DNA of 64,000 bases from Dillenia suffruticosa (GCA_033439265.1 JAVTVX010000030.1:8691774-8755773); one strand, 5' to 3'. Shown: positions 1 through 12,987, counted from the stretch's first letter. Numbers and translations: made by a program. The notes: generated by a model not told the origin, from the letters alone.

Positions 1-695
1 TTCTCATGCTTGCGCCACTTGTGCTTTAAACCCTGAGAGCCCTTACTTGACTCTGTAATATTAGCATGAGCAGAAGAAGACCTAGCCACCTCCTGACGCT
101 CCTGCTCGAGCTCATAGTGCCTACTCACGTCCATGAAAGTATGAATACTCTCAGTGTGCGTGAGATAGGTTTTAATCACATCCCAAAAATCAGGCAAGGA
201 CTGGATCACACCCAGTACTTGAAGCTCATTAGATATCGGCTCCCTCATATTCTTCAGAGAGGCGATCATACTCGACATGTGCATTAAATGCTGTTTCATT
301 GTATGATCGTGCCTCTTCTTGTAAGTGATGAATTTATAGGTCAGCATCCTCACCTTAGGAGTTGACGGGGAGCCATATTGCTCTCTCAGAGCATGCCAGA
401 TCGACTGTGCAGTAGGATACTGCTCGTAAATCGGAATCAGCTCATCGTGCATACAACTAAGAAGGATCACCCTTGCTTGGCTATTCTTCTTTTTCCAAAC
501 ACGATACACCTTCTGATCCCGTCGTGCTTGTGCCGTGGTAGCCTCCCCAGAATCCACCATCTCGTTCTTAAGAACTTCCCCGAGTTCTTGTTCTTCGAAG
601 ACAAACTGAACCTTCCGGTGCCAAATATCATAATTGTCACCGTTCAGTTTGTCTCCCTTAACGAGATCTAGAATGATAGTTTTTGTAGCAGCCAT
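1..695 (-). CDS. Ty1/copia Gag, N-terminal part, runs off the left edge (element C1)
   Basis: Structural capsid-type protein of a copia LTR retrotransposon. It packages element RNA in cytoplasmic particles. The minus-strand frame is open from an ATG at 695-693 to the window edge, about 231 codons without a stop. It begins MAATKTIILDLVKGDKLNG, followed by an NYDIWHRKV motif typical of the plant copia Gag (UBN2/Retrotran_gag_2) family. Further on it has QYPTAQSIWHALREQYG and a MKQHLMHMSSMIASL stretch, also family hallmarks. The CCHC knuckle and pol would lie left of position 1. It is the only retroelement ORF in the window with no visible break, so C1 may be fairly young. Upstream are a leader, primer site and LTR in the expected order. 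The start is the first in-frame ATG before a conserved Gag N-terminus. Confidence 0.88.
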   Translation of the reverse strand, partial: MAATKTIILDLVKGDKLNGDNYDIWHRKVQFVFEEQELGEVLKNEMVDSGEATTAQARRDQKVYRVWKKKNSQARVILLSCMHDELIPIYEQYPTAQSIWHALREQYGSPSTPKVRMLTYKFITYKKRHDHTMKQHLMHMSSMIASLKNMREPISNELQVLGVIQSLPDFWDVIKTYLTHTESIHTFMDVSRHYELEQERQEVARSSSAHANITESSKGSQGLKHKWRKHE

Positions 696-1812
696 GTTTC
701 TGTCACACAGAAAAAAAGACATTAGTGACAATTGATGCTTAAATTTATAATTTTATGTACCCTACGAATGACCAAAACCAAAATGACTCGAATACAGATC
801 CCAAGACGAGCGTATGAGTTAACGGACACCATACACCATAATCCGGAATTGCCTCTCACCATTCGGATTGGGATACGGTGCATAAAAGACCCACAAATAG
901 TTACTTTTTATCATAAATCCCCCAAAAATTAGAAAAAATCCAATTTTTGGACAGTCTACGCGCCGCCATGAGGGTTCACGCGCCACCACCACAGGCGGCG
1001 CGTGGCCACGTGCCCTCATGCGCCGGGAAGGTGCCTGAGCGCGTACAGGTCGCGCAGCGCGTGAGGCACGCGCCTGCACGCGCCCTGTGCGTGTGAGCCT
1101 ACACGCCTCACGCGCGGGCACACTTGCTTCAAGCACGGGCGAACGTGCTACGCGCCTGCACGGGCAAACGTGCTACGCGCCTGCACGTGCACAGCCCGCT
1201 TCACCGGGTTGGATCCGGACGCGGGTGCGGGTCAGAACTCGGAACCCGGTCCGGATCTCGGTCGCGGGTCGGGTCTGACCCGGTTCGGTCTAGACCCGGT
1301 CTGGACTCGGAGTATCACGTGCCTACGCGCGCATGAGTTCCACGCGCCAGTGGCTGTTGTACAGACGCGCCTCTGCGCGCGTGTTGTGCACACGCCATAC
1401 TATTGGGCCTTCGTCTTCGCCCGAATATGTCTGTAACTGGGTTTTTTCAACCCATCTCCGAAATCCTCACATTTCGGTATAAACATGCAATATATATATC
1501 AAAATGTAGATTTAGCAAAGACAAACACAGATCTACCATTTTCATGCTCTGATTTGACCTAAAACTCGCTAAATCTGGGGTTGAAGGGTTCGGTCACTAT
1601 TCACGGTCGAATGCTTTAACCAGAATTTTCTTAGTCTTATCGTGCTCAGAAAATTACGAAAAAATTATTTTCGTGTTCTACGTGAGTTGGGTAACACTGT
1701 GGTATAATTGGATTCACGAAATTCATCCGTGATCCGAACCCCAAATTTTATACCCTATATTTTTATACCCAAATTTAATTTCGAAAAATTATTTAAAAAA
1801 TATATTTAACAT
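696..1812 (-). other. Untranslated leader of copia element C1 with a CpG-rich core
   Basis: About 1.1 kb between the primer site and the Gag start. The central part (about 950-1400) is strikingly GC- and CpG-rich against AT-rich surroundings. It is built from CGCGC/TGCACG words, a 25-bp direct tandem repeat (1135-1159 and 1160-1184) and a run of GGGTC/CCGG words at about 1210-1310. No coding potential is evident beyond short low-complexity frames. The leader may fold strongly as RNA. Confidence 0.6.
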
Positions 1813-1824
1813 GCTCTGATACCA
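1813..1824 (-). promoter_or_regulatory. Primer-binding site of C1 (initiator tRNA-Met)
   Basis: The + strand reads GCTCTGATACCA, the reverse complement of TGGTATCAGAGC. This is a perfect match to the usual plant copia primer site, one base from the LTR edge at 1826. Confidence 0.9.
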
Positions 1825-1825
1825 A

Positions 1826-2353
1826 TGTTAGAAAATGGTGATTCAATCACGCAACGGAAGTAACATTAAACAATTTTTCAGAATCGTAAAAGATAAGTTC
1901 ACAGTATATCTCAATCGGTGATACGGAAAATCTCAGAAAGAACTGGAACAACTCGTAGTCGGGATGATAGTCACGTAAAATGAATTATTAACACGATACC
2001 ACAACGTTCCAACCCTTAACCTGGTGATTTTTGCGTTGATCGGAAAAAACCCTCTCGTGATGATCTCTTCTTTTCTTTAAAAAAAAAAAAAAAAAATTTA
2101 CACACAACAATCACCAATCACCTTTTTGGGTTACAACTCTCGTAGGAGTTATGTGGAGAGCAAAAATAGGGGAGAGTGGGGTAATGTGTAACTACCCATT
2201 ACCCCTTTATTTTAAACTTTTAAATTTTAACTTGCCCCACGTGGGCATTTAATCAATAAAAAGAACCATATATATATATAATGAAATACTTACGAATCTT
2301 CACTTACGGATTTGATATCTCGTGTATCTTATATGACTATATCCCCCATAACA
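1826..2353 (-). repeat. 5' LTR of copia element C1
   Basis: On the + strand it begins TGTTAGAAAATGG directly beside the primer site. A TATATATATA run at about 2268-2280 is suitably placed as the minus-strand TATA box. The outer end is placed at TAACA (2349-2353), which inversely matches TGTTA, giving about 528 bp. The partner LTR is outside the window, so the outer end and target duplication cannot be confirmed. Confidence 0.65.
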
Positions 2354-4454
2354 TTCGTTGTTGTACTGAAGGTGCAACTAAAGAAAATGAGACTAAAGGA
2401 AATTTAGAGGGGGATGGGGACGGCCAAGGGGAAAGAGAAGTGCTTGATAATTCGCGTATCCTCCATGTTTATACCGACAAATGTAAATGTTAGAAAAATG
2501 AGAAAAGCAATAATTACATATTTTAAGAATATATAAGAAAGTGTATCAAGAAACTTACTATATTTAAACTTTTGTTACAGAAAAAAAATCACTAATAGTC
2601 CAACTAACTGCCTTGAATGATCTACAAAAAAAAAAAGTAAAGTGTTAGAATAGAAAAGCTTACCATATGCATGTGTGTAAATAAATAAACAAATGATGTA
2701 TAATAAAGACAAATGTGTGTAGAAATTGAAACACAACTAAAAATCAAACATAATAGTCACAAACAATTTATATGTTGAACTATAAAAGTTTTTACGATTT
2801 ACTTATAAATTATTTACTCTTAAAACTATATCTAAGCATAACAAAAATTCTAGTGTTAATTGTAATTATGTGATGGAAGTGATCACTAAAGAAACATATG
2901 GAGGGTTAAAGCATAAAATAATGCAATGACTTGGAATAGGCATAAAAAGAAAAACAGAGCAGCACTCAAATAACAAAGAGACTTACGAATGGGCAGAGAA
3001 ATTAAATAGACAAAAATTATACTAGGGCAACCAAGTGATTGCAAGAAGAGTTTGAATGACTGCTGAAAATCAATCAAGGCTAACTATTTTTTTTATTTTA
3101 TTTTTTGCACTGATTATCTCGATTAAAACCATCCTTTTGAGTAAAGGTTTCGAAACACTCAGTGTAAAGGACAAGAAGTAACAATCCTACATGTCACTAA
3201 CCTTCTAGATAAAGCTCCTTTGACCAGAAAGATTTACCACAACCCCAATTTGCAGATTAAATTGAAATTTAACACCATAATTAGGATTTTGGCAGTTTAA
3301 ATAATAATAATAAGAAGAAGAAAACTTGACACGCCTTAGGTTAATTTGACACGTGTTCACATGCATGGCTTTCATTTCAATTTGTCTGTGAATCATAGGA
3401 GCTGAACTCTTCCAACCATAAGTATTTCGGCGTATGTAACCACCAACTTAGCCAACTCAGCGCAAATGTGTACACAATTTGTGTGCCTACAAGAAAGAAT
3501 AGAAATTTGACTCTTACTTGAGGTGATTGCATAAGAGCTGTAACCAAGGCTCCTTCACATATTCTGCTAATATTGAAACTACATCAGTCACTGCAAAATG
3601 TGCAAGGGTCAAAATTGTGTGGTATTAAGCCTCCAACATCCAAAGTATACTGACGTATTATTCTTGCTACAGCTGGAAAAAGCTATTGGTACGAAAATTG
3701 ACTTGGACATCAAGGTATTAGAGGGAGTTTTGGAGAACAGCTTCCAATTCAATGCTTTGGAGACAGATGTACTGTTACATCCCTCAGTTTTATACCAGTA
3801 TTTTTGATAGGGTAAGACAAATTATTAAATTAATCCAACAAGTCATAATTAAACTAAATTGTACAAACAGGGCTCATTTTTATTTCTTATTTTCACTGGC
3901 CTTTTTGTCTTTCTTTATAGCCAATACTGCCTAGCATGGTTTCAAGTATCAGTGCTGTTGGCTAATAAGCACTGGTGTTTATTGCAGATGGGAACATTGA
4001 TTATACAAAGAATCATTTGGTTGTTGTCCATAGAAGCTTGGGTTGTGACTGGAAGATTTTGAAGATGTTTCTAAGGAGTTTAAGTGGGCAGATGGCACAA
4101 TGAGATGAAAGACAGGGCAGATGTGAAGAAAGAGAAAGTGGTGAAAAAAAAAGCAGTAACAAGAATTGAAAAGTCTTGAATTGATAACCCAGGACCAGCC
4201 TAGTAGTAAAAAACGTTACTAGTCTCCAAAACTACCAACATCAAACCTCTCTGGGCAAGTCCCCCACAATTTTCCATACTCTTCCCTCGTGCTTTTGGTG
4301 AATGATAAAAAGTAGCAGTTGACATTTCCACCACCACCAAAGGAGGGAAACGATGAACTACAACCAAGGGATGGATTAATGGTCAATTCAGAAAAGGAAT
4401 ACTTATATCTTAACATCTAGTTTGAAGATCATTTCATAGAATAGTAAAGAGTTT
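2354..4454. other. Intergenic stretch, no assignable gene
   Basis: AT-rich sequence without a recognisable repeat family. Only short ORFs occur. A 70-codon frame at 3598-3807 (+), and a pyrimidine tract ending in AG before 3988 followed by about 38 open codons, could be exon remnants, but no family was recognised. Confidence 0.4.
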
Positions 4455-4790
4455 AAATAAATTAGAAGAGGTGCTGGTTATGGATTTCCTTAAAAAGTGG
4501 AAGGCAAATATTGTTGGTTTGCCAAAGATCAAATTGGGGGTTGGGTTGACCAGATATTCCAAAACCTGTGGGGTGTTAGAGACAGAAGTTCTGGTGCCTT
4601 TAAGCTGGCTGATGGAATATGCATTTTATGGAAAAGGAGGGTCATAGAAGTTATTGAAACTTGGGCAGCGAATGTTCTTATTCTTTGTAGTTTTAAGGGA
4701 GTTAGGATCATGGGATTAAATCCTGGTATCACCACAGATGTGGCTAGGTCACATAACAGGATAGAGGAAACCTTTTTTAACTAGACCAAC
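4455..4790 (+). pseudogene. LINE endonuclease fragment (decayed)
   Basis: Remnant of the apurinic/apyrimidinic-type endonuclease domain of a plant non-LTR retrotransposon. Two overlapping + frames together show the family pattern. The first has WKANIVGLPKIKL, resembling the active-site region usually read as VxLQETKL. After a frameshift the second has QNLWGVRDRS and GICILWKRRVIEVIE, resembling the usual LWG...GGILxMWDxRVVE block, then an LCSF segment. The expected catalytic Glu of the ETKL motif is not present. No reverse transcriptase follows, so this is a short, dead fragment. Identification rests on motif order only. Confidence 0.55.
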
Positions 4791-4834
4791 TTAGTGATGA
4801 GAGCACGCCAGCCACTAGAGCAACTTAGTTATCT

Positions 4835-4866
4835 ACACACACACACACACGTGTATATATATATAT
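4835..4866. repeat. Dinucleotide microsatellite (AC)n-(TA)n
   Basis: An (AC) run directly followed by GTGTATATATATATAT. Confidence 0.9.
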
Positions 4867-5079
4867 TTCTTATTATCTTTATCTCATATTTTTTAATAAT
4901 AATAAAACAATATAAAATTATAATTTACTATAAAATAATAAAATAATTTTATTTTAGCTTAAAAAATTAATAAAAAATTTGAAAAAATAAAATAAAAATA
5001 AAAAGAATTATTAAATAAAATTTTAAAATTTAAAATTTAAAATTTTATAAAAACTTAAAAAAAAAAAAAAAAAAAAATT

Positions 5080-5409
5080 TATCGGTAATTCGTCGCTAAT
5101 TTTCCGTCAGTAATCCGTCGCTAATAGCTGTACATATATATATTTTTTATTTTTTTTCCTTCACCAATTCACTGACGGATTTAGCGACGGAAATATTCCG
5201 TCGCTAAAAATTCTGTCGGTAATCCGTCGGTGATAATTTTACAATTTTTTTATTTTTTATTTTTAGGGTTTAGCGACGGAAATATTTTCGTCGTTAATTT
5301 TTTATCGGTAATCCATCACTAATCCATCGGTATTTAATCCGTCGCTATTACCGACGGATTTTTTTTCGTCGGTATTTATCCATCGTTGATGTTGGTTTTT
5401 CTAGTAGTA
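5080..5409. mobile_element. CACTA-like element end with GCGACGG subterminal repeats (partial)
   Basis: Dense, degenerate copies in both orientations of words such as TTTAGCGACGG, CCGTCGCTAA and TCGGTAATCCGTCG. These are the subterminal-repeat style of plant CACTA (En/Spm-like) non-autonomous elements. The right edge reads TTTTTCTAGTAGTA, one base from the inverse of a CACTACTAGAAAAA terminus. No clear left terminus was found. The AT-rich 4868-5079 may be its interior. No transposase. Confidence 0.5.
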
Positions 5410-5480
5410 TCACAAAGGAGCATCTTGTATTTGCAAAAAAAGACCATCAACAACTGATTTCTAATTTACCAAACTCTTTA

Positions 5481-7693
5481 TGTCACATCCCGACTCTCAG
5501 ATTATCACGTTACCTCAAAAAACGGGTAAATCTAACCCACACACTAAAGTATCGCAAGACATTCATCGATATCAACTTATTTTGCAAAATAATATAACAT
5601 TTCCAAACAAATCAACGTACAGTCATCACACAATAAAATGACCAATCCGGTCCGTCCTAGTTCAAAACATGCATGCATATGGCCACCTCGGCCATTCAGA
5701 TCCAAATATATGCACAAGTTCAACCTATCCATTCAAATCAAATCCACAAAATATAAAATAAATCTATACTCAAGGGATCTATATCCAATGTCACAAAAAC
5801 AATTCTTAAGTAAATTTCAAGAAAAAAAAGTGGAGATTTTCAAAATAAGATATGCAATTCCAACTAAAATAAATAAATAAAAAAATTCGAAAGTTAAATA
5901 AGTTCCCAAAGGAGTTTATATAAAAATGCCTCAAAGGGATCCATTTAAAATACTAAAAAAAAAAAAAATCAGAAAAACTAGTACCTGCAATGAGTTTTTT
6001 GAGATGATCTTGTCTCGTGATATTAATACTATCTATGCCTTGGCTTAATCTTCCTTAGTAGAAAATTAAAATAAGAGATATGAGTATGCAACAATACTCA
6101 GTGAATGAATAACATGTCATGACATGAAAGTCAATGAGGGATGATTATGAATATGCCAAATAATTATTTCAAAATCATAGTAACGTATTCATAAAAATTC
6201 AAGATTCATCATCAAACATAAAATTTTTCAAATAAAATTCAATATTCATATTGAACAAATCATATATATCTAATTATATCCATATTTTTTCCAAAATCAT
6301 GGACTTACCAAAATCATAACACCCGACAATGGTATACCGTGACCAAGGACGGATCTGCCAAAAGTTTTGATACTTTTCTAACTCACAAATACCCCCAACC
6401 TTGGCGTTGGTTCGGACCTCCATTGGGGTGCTACCAAGCTAATCCGAGAAATAATAATAATCTTGGAGATACCTCTCGAGCGTGACTATCTCTTAAGGCA
6501 AACGCTCCTTAACCACGTTGTCCCATCGGGTCACACTGTGGGGGAATGATTATAGCCATTAGATCATGCAATCAAATACCATTTCACAAATCTCATAATA
6601 TATACCAAAAGGTGCCATAATTATTCAAACATTTCTCAAATCATGAATTCAATACCAATATATTCAAATGAATTAATAAATATGGCACATTATTTCAATA
6701 AAATATTTGGATACATTTTTCATTCTAAATTCACTTTTTGGATATTTTACAATCACAAACTAATTTATAAATCAATTTTAAAAATATTTACAAAATCGAA
6801 TAAAATATTTTTTCATTCAAAATCATAATCATGCATCCACGCACTTTTTGGGAAGGTAATCACTCCCAATTCAAATCCAAATCAATGATTTTCTCCTCTT
6901 TAAATTCTAATTGCCTTAAACCTAAAATAGTATGCTCACATTTATCACTTAATCACAAATTAATATTTGAAAAAATCAATATTTTTCTTACAACCCAAAC
7001 TCCAATTTTCTCAAATTCACCAATCCATCATCTAATTTTATCAAATTATCTCACTAATCTAGGAAAATAATTCTTCTTTCAAGATTTTTCTAAATTTTAA
7101 CATTATATATACTCAACACCTAAACCTCAAAACTTTATTTTTTTCAATCTCAACATAAAGTTTATATACTAGTAAAATACACTTAAATTTAAAATGAATT
7201 AAGGAAAATTATTTTACTTGAATCACAAATTTTGTCTCTTGGTCACATCATCTTTAAACTCTAGATTTCTCTCTACAAAATCTCAAATCTCAACATAAAT
7301 TCAATTTTTATATATAAATAATTAAAACTCAAGTTTAGGAAATAGTATTATCTCTATTAGAACCACCAATTTCATCTTTTGCTGAACCACTCCTGGGTTT
7401 TTCTCTCCCTCAAAACTTGAATTTTCCCCTAAATTCAATCTTCTGGGGGTTTGTTGAAGGGTTTGGAGTTTAAATTTATGGGTGTTTTGGGATGTTTGAT
7501 TAAATTGGAGGAAGATGGAAGAGGGAGAGAGAGAACCAAAAGGGGGAGGGAGAATGAGTGAGGGGTGAGAGTGAGGGGGAATATGTCTCTGGTAAGAAGG
7601 GAGAAGTGAGGGAGGAGAGAGAGAGAGATAATGTGTTTCGTTTTGTTTGTTGACTTTTCTTTGTTCCCTTTTTTTGTCTTTTCCATTGTCATA
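5481..7693 (-). repeat. 3' LTR of E1
   Basis: About 2.2 kb, collinear with 12988-15123. It starts TGTCACATCCCG and ends TTCCATTGTCATA, the expected final CA having become TA. The neighbouring ATCCCTAACCCCCTA is the polypurine tract read on the minus strand. Long LTRs of this size fit the Tekay clade. Confidence 0.9.
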
Positions 7694-7744
7694 ATCCCTA
7701 ACCCCCTAAAAATAAATTTTGTTCTCAAAATTTAAAGACAAAAA

Positions 7745-10700
7745 TTATATCTCAAAGAGATAAGGATATTGCTTTTTCATAGTATCCTCCGACTTCCAAC
7801 TCTCTTTTTCGACCCAATCGCTTTTCCATTGGATCTTAACAATAGAGACTTGTTGATTCTGCAACCTCTTGATTTAGCGATCAATAATAGCTATGGGTTG
7901 AATTTTGAAACTCAAGTCTTCTCTTAATTCAATTAGTAGAGTTTCTAAAACATGCAAAGGATCCGTCAAATATTTCTTTAACATTGAGACATGATATATA
8001 TCATGGATCTTCATCAAATATAGGGTAACTCCAATCGGTAGGTTACCTTTCCTATCCTGTCAATGATTTTGAAAGGCCTAACATATCGAGAATTTAACTT
8101 TCCTCTTTTCCAGAACCGGATTATTCCCTTTCAAGGTGAGATTTTCAAAAATACCATGTCCCCTATTTCAAATTCCAAAGGTCGTTTCCTTTTATCAGTA
8201 TAACTTTTTTGTCGGTCTCGGGCTACCTTCATTCTTTCTTAGATTATTTTTACTTTCTCTACAATGGTCTCAATCAATTCTACATTTCTATCTCTCTCAC
8301 CGACCTCATCTCAATACAATGGAGTTCGATACTTCTTCTGTATAGAGCCTCATAGGGTGGTATCCCAATACTAACCCGATAGCTGTTGTTATATGTGAAT
8401 TCAATTAGTGGGAGGTGTCTATCCCAACTCCCTTGGAAGTCCATCACACATATCCTGAGTATGTCTTCCAAGGTCCGAATTGTGTGCTCCGATTGTCCAT
8501 CGATTTGAGGATGGAAAGCTGTACTAAACTTTAACTTAGTCCCTAAGAACTCTTGCAGTTTCGACCAAAATCAGGAGGTGAATCTAGGATCATGATCCGA
8601 GACAATAGACACTGGAACTCTGTGAAACCTCATGATTACATCAATGTACTGTTTGGGCGGTCTCTCTAAAGAGTAGGTGTTTTGAATCAAAAGAAAATGG
8701 GCTGACTTGGTGAGTCGATCTATTATCACCAAAATGACATCATAATAGTTCAGATTGCGTGGCAATCCCACCACAAAGTCCATGATAATATGTTTCCACT
8801 TCCACTCTAGAATTGGTAAAGGTTGAAGGACATCAACGGGTTTCTGATATTCGGTTTTGACTTGTTGGCACACAAGACAGTTACAATTTCGGCTATCTCC
8901 CTCTTCAATCCCAACTATCAATAAGTTTTCTTGATGATTCGGTAGATCTTAGTACTCCCAAGATGCATCATATAAGTCGAGGAATGTGTCTCTTCAAGTA
9001 TGGCCCTCCGAAAATCATTATTCTTGGGAACACAAATTCGTTTCCCATATACCACCATGCCATCCTCCCGGATATTGAACTCACAACCTTCACGCTTATG
9101 AACCTTCTCCACTATGCCCCTTAACTCCTCATCGGTTGCTTGGAGCTCACTAATACGGTTTACTAATGTTGGTCTCACTTTGAATTTGGCCAAAAGTACA
9201 CCATCATCATTATTGGCCAACCGACTCCAAGTGTACGAAATTCTACCAAGCATGAGGGATAAAAATTCCCATGAGGTGCCGAAAAAGAAGACTTGTGGCA
9301 TAGTGCATCTGCAACTACATATGTTTTGCCCGGATGCTAATCTATAACTAAGTTGTAGTTCTTGATTAATTCTAATCACCTCAGTTATCTCAAATTTAGC
9401 TCATTTTGAGTGAGCAAGTATTTTATAGTCAGTAAAGATCATGCATGTAGCCCCATTTAAGTAGTGTCGCCATATCTTCAATGCCAATACAATGACTGCT
9501 AGCTCCAAATCATGCGTGTGATAATTCAACTCATGCTTCTTCAACTACCGAGAGGCATAAGCAATCACCCGCTCATTTTGTATCCATACATAATCCAACC
9601 CTTGTCGGCTAATATCACTATAATTACCACCATAAGTAGGAAGGGCAAGAATTGGAGCGGATGTGAGTCTCTTCTTGAGTTCTTGAAAACTCTCATCACA
9701 TTTGTCACCCCATTCAAATTTGATTCCCTTTCAAGTCAAATTGGACAATAGACCCACAATCTTGGAGAATCTTTTGACAAACCTCTGGTAATACCCTATC
9801 AATCCGAGAAAACTTATCACCTCGATGACATTTTTAGGTTGCCCTCGCTTCAATATGGCTTCCACTTTCCTTAGATAAACAAATATCCTATCTCCAGATA
9901 CCATATACCTTAAAAAGCTAATCACTCTTAACCAAAATTCACACTTAGAGAACTTGTCGTATAACTTCTTCTCTCAAAGAGTTTGCAACACTATTCAAAG
10001 ATATTTAGAATACTCCTTATCATTCTTGGAATATACAAAGATATCATCTATAAATATAATAACGAATTTATCTAAATAGGAGTGGAATACTTTATTCATT
10101 AAGTCCATGAAGGCCGTAGGAGCATTTGCCAACCCAAAAGGCATTACCATAAACTCATAATGACCATACCACGTTCTAAATACGGTCTTGTGGATATCAT
10201 TCTCTTTGATTCTCAACTGATGGTACCCCGACCTCAAATCAATTTTTGAGAATACTCTAACCCTTTGAAGTTGATCGAAGAGATCATCAATCCTTGACAA
10301 TGGGTACTTGTTTTTTATGGTCACTTTATTGAGTTGTCAGTAGTCTATGCACAACCGGAGAGTGCTATCATTCTTTTTAACAAATAAGAGCGGAGCACTC
10401 CAAGATGAGATATTCGGTCGGATAAACCCTTTCTCCAATAACTCTTGGAGTTATACCTTTAGTTCCTTCAATTCTGTAGGTGCCATCTTATATGGAGGGA
10501 TTAAAATCAGTGCGGTACTGGGAACCAAATCAATGAAAAATTCTAACTCCCGGATTGAAGGCAAACCGGCAACTCGTTCAGGAAGACATTTAGGAACTCA
10601 TTCACCACTGGAACATCCCTCAAGTTAGGACCCTCAACCGTGGTGTCAATGATGTGTACAAGGTAGGCTTCACATCCCTTATATACTAGCTTTCTTGCTT

Positions 10701-11070
10701 CTATTGCCAAAATCACATAGCTCAGTAAAATTCGTCGCTCACTAGCAAATACAAGCTGGGGACACTTTAGTCTACGGAATTCCACTTCTTTGGTGAAACA
10801 ATCCAAATATGCTCGGTGGTGGTGTAATCAATCCATACACAGAATGGCATCAAAGTCTACTATGTCTAGCGAAATCAGATCCACTTCAAGAACTATTTCA
10901 CCCACCTTTACTTCACAACCCTTATTGATCGTATCCTTAACCGGCTACTCCCCCAAAGGAGTGATAACCAATAACTCTTCCTTAAGTGGAGTCAAAGGAC
11001 TATTGGAATGCCAAGCAAATGAATTATTAGAACCCGTATTAATAAGCACATGAGCATCATCACCAAAAAT
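7745..11070 (-). pseudogene. E1 pol: protease, RT, RNase H, integrase, chromodomain tail (broken)
   Basis: Decayed gypsy polyprotein. From upstream on the minus strand, a protease region (about 10800-11070) carries LINTGSNNSF where an active enzyme has D-T-G; the catalytic Asp codon at 11038-11040 is AAT (Asn). Next is a linker with VEGPNLRDVPVV. RT (9960-10540) has [13 protein letters not shown], the [15 protein letters not shown] block and the FIDD catalytic motif (Asp codons at 10043-10048). RNase H lies at about 9390-9930. The integrase HHCC zinc region spans about 8830-9060, and the core has MDFVVGLP and VSDHDPRFTS. The C-terminal domain ends at the stop 7745-7747 with a chromodomain-like tail. 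Several in-frame stops and frameshifts separate the open pieces, for example at 8572, 8918 and 9995. Confidence 0.88.
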
Positions 11071-11622
11071 TTTCATTGTACCTAATAGTATAAACTATCA
11101 AATGATTATTAGTTAATCTCTAAAATATATACTTCATACATGACTCATCATGATATCTTATTATACCACACAATCATGGACATATTATATAATTTTCCTA
11201 TGATGGGGATTTACACTTTTATATGTGATTTTACCATTGTTCAGCAACATAATCATCCCTATGCCTCTCCACATAGAATTTAAGTTCAAATTTGTCCTTA
11301 AATTCACTTTTAACATATCAAATCATCAACATAAAAATCATATAAAACTTATATTGCATTTTAAGTCATAAAGTCCAAGTTTAAGACGATGTACCTGTGA
11401 TTACGTTTGGGTTGTTCTGGGTTTCCTTATTAGTCATCGCATAAATTCTTGTTTGAGTTCTTAGTTGGGAACGTTGAGGAGGGGCCACCGTGTTGCTCGC
11501 GTTGCTCGCGTTGCTCCTTATCCCAGTCTACTAGCTGATGGAGTAAGGGCGTTTGATTGACCACTTCTTGGGCCACTCGGGTGGTCTCGACTCAAATGAC
11601 CTCCATGTCCGCTTATGCCTTA

Positions 11623-12748
11623 TTAGGGACAAATATTGCGGAAATGCCCTACTTTTCCACATTGGCAACACTTTGGAGGCTTAGTACATGGTCCGGGGTG
11701 GAATCTCTTGCAATTCCGACAAAGCTCATACCTTGACCCTATTAACTTGCTCCCCGATGCAGCACTAGAAGTGGAAGCACCAAACTTTGATGGTTGTTGG
11801 CCTTTTGGAGAGCCAACAGACTCGATAATTGGGACGTTACTATAGGAGCTTGTGTTCCTATTCTTCTTGGAGTTTTGGGTTGATGTGAACTCGGGTCTTC
11901 TCTTCTTGTTATGACCATCTCTAACCCTTCCCCGCTCAATTACCATCTTTTTGGCCCTCAAATCCAATTCCATAACATCTTGAAATGTATATCCCTATAT
12001 TACGGACATCTTCTCCCTTATATTCAAATTCAACTCCAACTTAAACTTTGCACACAAAGACTTCTTGGAGTTCACAAACTCCAGAACATATATAGTTAAC
12101 TCTCTTAGCTTTATCCATGTTCTGCCACGGTCCTATTCCCTTGTGTTAACTTGAAGAATTTCTCCCTCTTTTGGTCCCCATAAAATTGAGTGTAGTATTT
12201 CTCTTCAAAAGCTTTAACAAATTCTTCCTAAGTAGGAGGAGTCGAAGTCCTACCCTTTACAATCTCTACCAAGTCATTGCACCTTTGTCCAACAATTTCA
12301 TTGCCACCCACTACTTCATCTCATCATCCAACCTCATGTCCATAATGGTCTCTTGGATTCTGCCAATCTAATCCATGGATACTAAGGCATCACACATGCC
12401 CGAGAATGTTTCACATCTAAGTTGTCTCGTCTTTTTAATCAATTTCAACAACTTAATCGTAGGGCGATAAGTTGAAATGACAATCGAAGGAGAAACTGGT
12501 GCCATCATCGCACTCGGTGCAAAGGTAGAAGTCGAAGGAGGAGTTAGAGCTTGCATTTGAGTCCCATAGGCCATCCACCACTCCATCACTTGTTGGAGTA
12601 CAACAAACAGTGGGGCCGGAGTTTTGGTTGGTAAAGCCAAGTGAGTAGGAGTCGAAAGAGGCACATGCGAGGACATTGCAGCCTCTAGTTTATGAGTTTG
12701 AGTATGAAGAATCTCATTCGGATTTTTCATTCTTCTTTGAGGAGGCAT
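11623..12748 (-). pseudogene. E1 gag with intact zinc knuckle (frameshifted)
   Basis: Gag of E1. The start at 12748 gives MPPQRRMKNPNEI, preceded by about 0.2 kb of leader and the primer site. The first 126 codons are proline/alanine-rich, then hydrophobic, and end in a stop. The frame resumes further on, and the C-terminal part (11623-11973) is Ser/Pro-rich and closes with CQCGKVGHFRNIC, a complete C-x2-C-x4-H-x4-C knuckle for RNA binding. The middle (about 11980-12370) is broken by frameshifts, so no complete Gag is encoded. Confidence 0.82.
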
Positions 12749-12968
12749 AGTTTTATAAAAAAGAAAGTGTACTTAGTACGTGATACAAATTAAAGAGCTA
12801 AATACCTAACTCTTAAAAATAAACTCAATTTTCTAGAACCCATAGGAGACGTTTTAAAATTCCTTTGGAAACACCTTAAATACCAAAACTTTAAAATAAT
12901 TGAAAACAAATGAGAACTTTTGAAAATATTTGAAAACCTCTTAAAACTTTTACAAAACAAGAGTCTAA

Positions 12969-12980
12969 ACTCTAATACTA
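12969..12980 (-). promoter_or_regulatory. Primer-binding site of E1 (decayed)
   Basis: The + strand reads ACTCTAATACTA against the ideal GCTCTGATACCA. Three transitions separate them, seven bases from the LTR edge. Confidence 0.7.
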
Positions 12981-12987
12981 ATAAAAT

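Noticed and set aside
7435-7728. 97-codon ORF at the edge of the E1 3' LTR
   Set aside because: Located in GA/CT-rich LTR sequence; no domain, and the equivalent frame in the other LTR is shortened.
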